Assembly: GCF_010119975.1 (NCBI RefSeq)
Contig: NZ_CP048222.1
Location: 6,734,501-6,798,500 of the forward strand
Reading direction: 5' to 3'
Length of the DNA: 64,000 nucleotides
DNA from: Rhodocytophaga rosea
Lineage (GTDB): Bacteria; Bacteroidota; Bacteroidia; Cytophagales; 172606-1
This document shows positions 61,666 through 64,000 of this stretch, in pieces. The stretch's first letter is position 1; each line of letters opens with the position of its first letter. Below the pieces are notes generated by a model, which did not search any database, was not told where the DNA came from, and saw nothing but the letters and a program-made list of their open reading frames with translations. A program made the translations under genes and the position numbers.

Positions 61666-63507
61666 ATGTTTGTGAAAAACCTTTTACGCCTACTTATCTT
61701 AAGTTTGTGCTTTTCTACCGCATATGCACAGCAAAACAAAATCGACAGTCTGGAAAATATTTTGTCTAAAGCCGGCCCGGATACCACTCAGGTAATTGTA
61801 CGTAATGATCTGGTAGCTCAGTACTGGAGCAGTAATCCTGAAAAAGTAAAGGAATATGCAGGAAAGGCATTAGCTCTGGCGCAGCAACTCAACTTCACCA
61901 ATGGAATTGCACAAAGCCATATAAGTTTTGGTATTTATTACTGGTCGCAGGGCAAAAGCCAGGATGCTTTGACCCACTATGAGCAGGCACTTGCTTTGTT
62001 TCAACAAACTGGCAATAAAAAAGGCATTGCGAAAGCCTATTCGAATATTGGCCTGGTGAATAAAGACATGGCCAATTATCCGGTAGCGATAGAAAATTAT
62101 ACCAGATCGCTGAAAATGCTGGAGGAAGCAGGTGATAAAAAGGCATTGGCCAATACACTAAACAGTATGGGTGTATTATATAAAGATCAGCAACTCTATG
62201 ACCAGGCACTTATGTATTATATGCAGGCGATAGATATGCTTCAAGGCCTCGATCCGAAAAGTTATGCCGGTGGCCTGAGTAATATTGGGAGTATTTACAA
62301 ATTGAAAGGCGATTATACCAAAGCCATCGAGTATATAAATAAATCCCTGCAGTTATTCCTTGAAATGAATGACCCTAAGGGCAAGGCAATTTGTTCTAAC
62401 AACCTGGGTGAGGTTTATGTAGGTTTAAAAGATTTTCAGCAGGCACAAACCTATTTTGAGCAGGCGTATGCGATCTCCAAGGAATTTGGCTTCAAAACCT
62501 CTGCTCTCTCTGCTCTCACTGGTTTAGGAACCATTAATATGGAAACAGGTAAATCGGCTAGAGCGGTTGAGCAATTTACCGAAGCGGCATCCATCGCTAC
62601 AGCTCTCCGTTTGCGCCGGGATATGTTACTGGCTTACCAGGGACTAGCAAAAGCCTATGGAAGACTGGAGGACTATAAAAATGCATTTGCATACCAGAGT
62701 GAGTTTTTAGTGCTGAAAGATTCGTTGTTTAATGAGGAAAGCACCAAAAAAATTGCCCAGATTCAAGCAAGCTTTGAGACAGAAAAAAAACAAGCCCAGA
62801 TTCAGCTTCTCGAAAAAGACAAGAAGTTTGAGCAACTGGTCCGGAATTCTATCGCTGCCGGATTGTTGGCAACCTTACTTATTGCTGGCTTGGTTGTAAG
62901 CCGACAGAGGCTGAAAATTAAGAACAACCATATGTTGATGGAGAAGAACAAGCAGGAATTTGAAGCCAGACAAGCCGAAACTACTGCTGAACTGGAAACT
63001 AGCCAGGAAAAGGAAAAAGAATTAAGGCAGGAACTGGATTTCAGAAACAAAGCCCTTACAACCCATACACTCAATATCATCCAGAAAAATGAGATTATGG
63101 AAGAACTCCGGGAATTAATTCAAGAAATTGTGCAGAATAACACCAATACCGGGAATATTAAATACAGCCGCTTAATCAAACTGATCGATTATAGTTTCAG
63201 CCTGGATAAAGACTGGGATGAGTTCCGCATGTATTTTGAACAGGTACATACCGAATTTTTCAAAAAACTTAAAGAAAAACACCCGGATTTAAGTCCAAGT
63301 GAGCTTCGTTTGTGTGCCCTGGTGAAATTAAATCTATCCATGAAAGAATCGGCTACCTTGCTTGGTATTTCGGTAGATTCCGTAAAAACAGCCCGTCACC
63401 GCTTGCGGAAAAAATTACAGCTCAACACCGAGCAAAGCCTGGAGGATTTTATTATGACTTTCGATCAGTCTAGCAAATCAATTGCCGCTAGTTTACAAGA
63501 GGCTTAA
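61666..63507 (+). CDS. TPR sensor protein with C-terminal HTH
   Basis: A 613-residue protein with a signal peptide (1-21), about seven tetratricopeptide repeats (about 60-330), a coiled coil, a membrane helix (about 396-413), a second coiled coil and a C-terminal LuxR-type helix-turn-helix (542-585, LSPSELRLCALVKLNLSMKESATLL-like, split here, with SVKTARHRLRKKL). The layout places TPRs outside the cytosol and the HTH inside. Proteins of this layout in Bacteroidota are thought to sense envelope signals and bind DNA directly. It is the last intact gene of the window. Confidence 0.92.
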   Translation: MFVKNLLRLLILSLCFSTAYAQQNKIDSLENILSKAGPDTTQVIVRNDLVAQYWSSNPEKVKEYAGKALALAQQLNFTNGIAQSHISFGIYYWSQGKSQDALTHYEQALALFQQTGNKKGIAKAYSNIGLVNKDMANYPVAIENYTRSLKMLEEAGDKKALANTLNSMGVLYKDQQLYDQALMYYMQAIDMLQGLDPKSYAGGLSNIGSIYKLKGDYTKAIEYINKSLQLFLEMNDPKGKAICSNNLGEVYVGLKDFQQAQTYFEQAYAISKEFGFKTSALSALTGLGTINMETGKSARAVEQFTEAASIATALRLRRDMLLAYQGLAKAYGRLEDYKNAFAYQSEFLVLKDSLFNEESTKKIAQIQASFETEKKQAQIQLLEKDKKFEQLVRNSIAAGLLATLLIAGLVVSRQRLKIKNNHMLMEKNKQEFEARQAETTAELETSQEKEKELRQELDFRNKALTTHTLNIIQKNEIMEELRELIQEIVQNNTNTGNIKYSRLIKLIDYSFSLDKDWDEFRMYFEQVHTEFFKKLKEKHPDLSPSELRLCALVKLNLSMKESATLLGISVDSVKTARHRLRKKLQLNTEQSLEDFIMTFDQSSKSIAASLQEA

Positions 63508-63636
63508 TATTCAATCTATGAAGATTGATAGTTATTAGTAACATACTGCCAGTCAATAATACTTAGTATTAATAAGTCGTTAAGAAAAAGAAACTCGGTA
63601 TGTACAACCAATGTTTTGTAATATTTCAAGCAACTG

Positions 63637-64000
63637 TCAGGTGAGTGTTTGAGCATATTCATAAGCATTAAAACCACTCATGCTTGATCATGCGCCATAA
63701 GTACTCAATCAGATTCAACTTTGAACAGCAATCAGGTAGTAATTGAAAATAAAAGTTTTGCTTTTATCAGTCTTGTATCTTTTGCTTGACGTTGGCACCT
63801 CTATGAACGGAGGCTCTATCCATGAACCTGTTATTTTTCTTTAAACTCTTTTAACAAAATCTTCTACATAGATCTAGATATATGCTGACTTGGCAATAGT
63901 AGCCTTCAAATTTGTTATCGGTTTGCATGAAGCCAGCCGCAGTTAAGCTGTTGTTGCAAATAAGCTCACTTGGCTACCTTTGGCTTGCCATCCTAAAGGC
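63637..64000 (-). pseudogene. Decayed IS630-type transposase
   Basis: On the minus strand, separate frames keep recognisable parts of an IS630-family DDE transposase: GWQAKGSQVSLF near the edge, MDRASVHR with VHRGANVKQKIQD (the DDE domain Asp region), and LNLIEYLWRMIKHEW with a later NAYEYAQTLT. Stops and frameshifts lie between them, so the gene is dead. It continues past the right edge. No terminal inverted repeats could be assigned. Confidence 0.75.

Overview
The window looks like chromosomal DNA from a member of the Bacteroidota, most likely a gliding or aerobic soil or water Cytophagales. The evidence: a porU-porV pair of the type IX secretion system (T9SS); a large protease ending in a T9SS sorting domain; the block ftsX - DUF3098 - uppP - truB - ribF; several promoters with the Bacteroidota -7 box TAnnTTTG; DUF families common in this phylum (DUF2147, DUF4256, DUF4421); and an AT-rich composition. 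The exact genus is inference.

Layout. 0.5-6.2 kb: a stand-alone response regulator, a di-haem cytochrome c peroxidase, a NIF3-like protein with an unusual export signal, then hppD (tyrosine catabolism) behind eleven copies of an 8-bp repeat, and an acyl-CoA thioesterase. 6.2-9.5 kb: a metallo-beta-lactamase-fold hydrolase and a LytS/LytTR-type two-component system. 9.5-17 kb: an 870-bp gap with hairpins, a YceI-like secreted protein, a secreted unknown, an acyl-CoA synthetase, an orphan toprim protein, and an ArsR - SRPBCC - DoxX - DUF4256 operon with a readable promoter and operator. 17-20 kb: a tightly overlapping four-gene TelA operon that includes a 58-codon gene. 20-27.4 kb: DUF2147, pdeM, an ECF sigma/anti-sigma pair, then the ftsX to ribF block. 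27.5-35.5 kb: porV and porU, a degenerate 21-bp repeat array encoding protein heptads, a DegP/HtrA protease and a TlpA-like thioredoxin. 36-41.8 kb: a 2,4-dienoyl-CoA-reductase-type SDR, a TerB-like protein, a UxaA-family dehydratase and an SDR separated by a sulfotransferase, and an ERF-like protein. 41.8-51.1 kb: an RlpA-like lipoprotein, a subtilase with a large insertion, and an AT-rich glycan or small-molecule modification region (PhyH-like oxygenase, GT61 glycosyltransferase, sugar C-methyltransferase, DegT aminotransferase, second 2OG-Fe oxygenase). 51-64 kb: paired lipoproteins, a MATE exporter, a heptanucleotide nested inverted repeat, dnaN, DUF4421, an M57 metalloprotease, a T9SS-sorted S8 protein with an altered catalytic residue, a TPR-HTH membrane regulator, and a decayed IS630-type transposase at the right edge.

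How the genes fit together. The strongest functional themes are envelope biogenesis and protein export (uppP, ftsX, HtrA, TlpA, porU/porV and a T9SS-sorted cargo), aromatic and fatty acyl metabolism (hppD, thioesterase, acyl-CoA synthetase, dienoyl-CoA reductase), and surface glycan decoration (sulfotransferase, GT61, C-methyltransferase, DegT, two oxygenases). No rRNA, tRNA, CRISPR array or intact prophage was recognised. The most unusual elements are the short-period repeats (8-bp, 7-bp and 21-bp), the oxygenase/sugar cluster, the hidden small gene in the TelA operon, and hairpins lying inside divergent intergenic regions, which suggest unannotated small transcripts.
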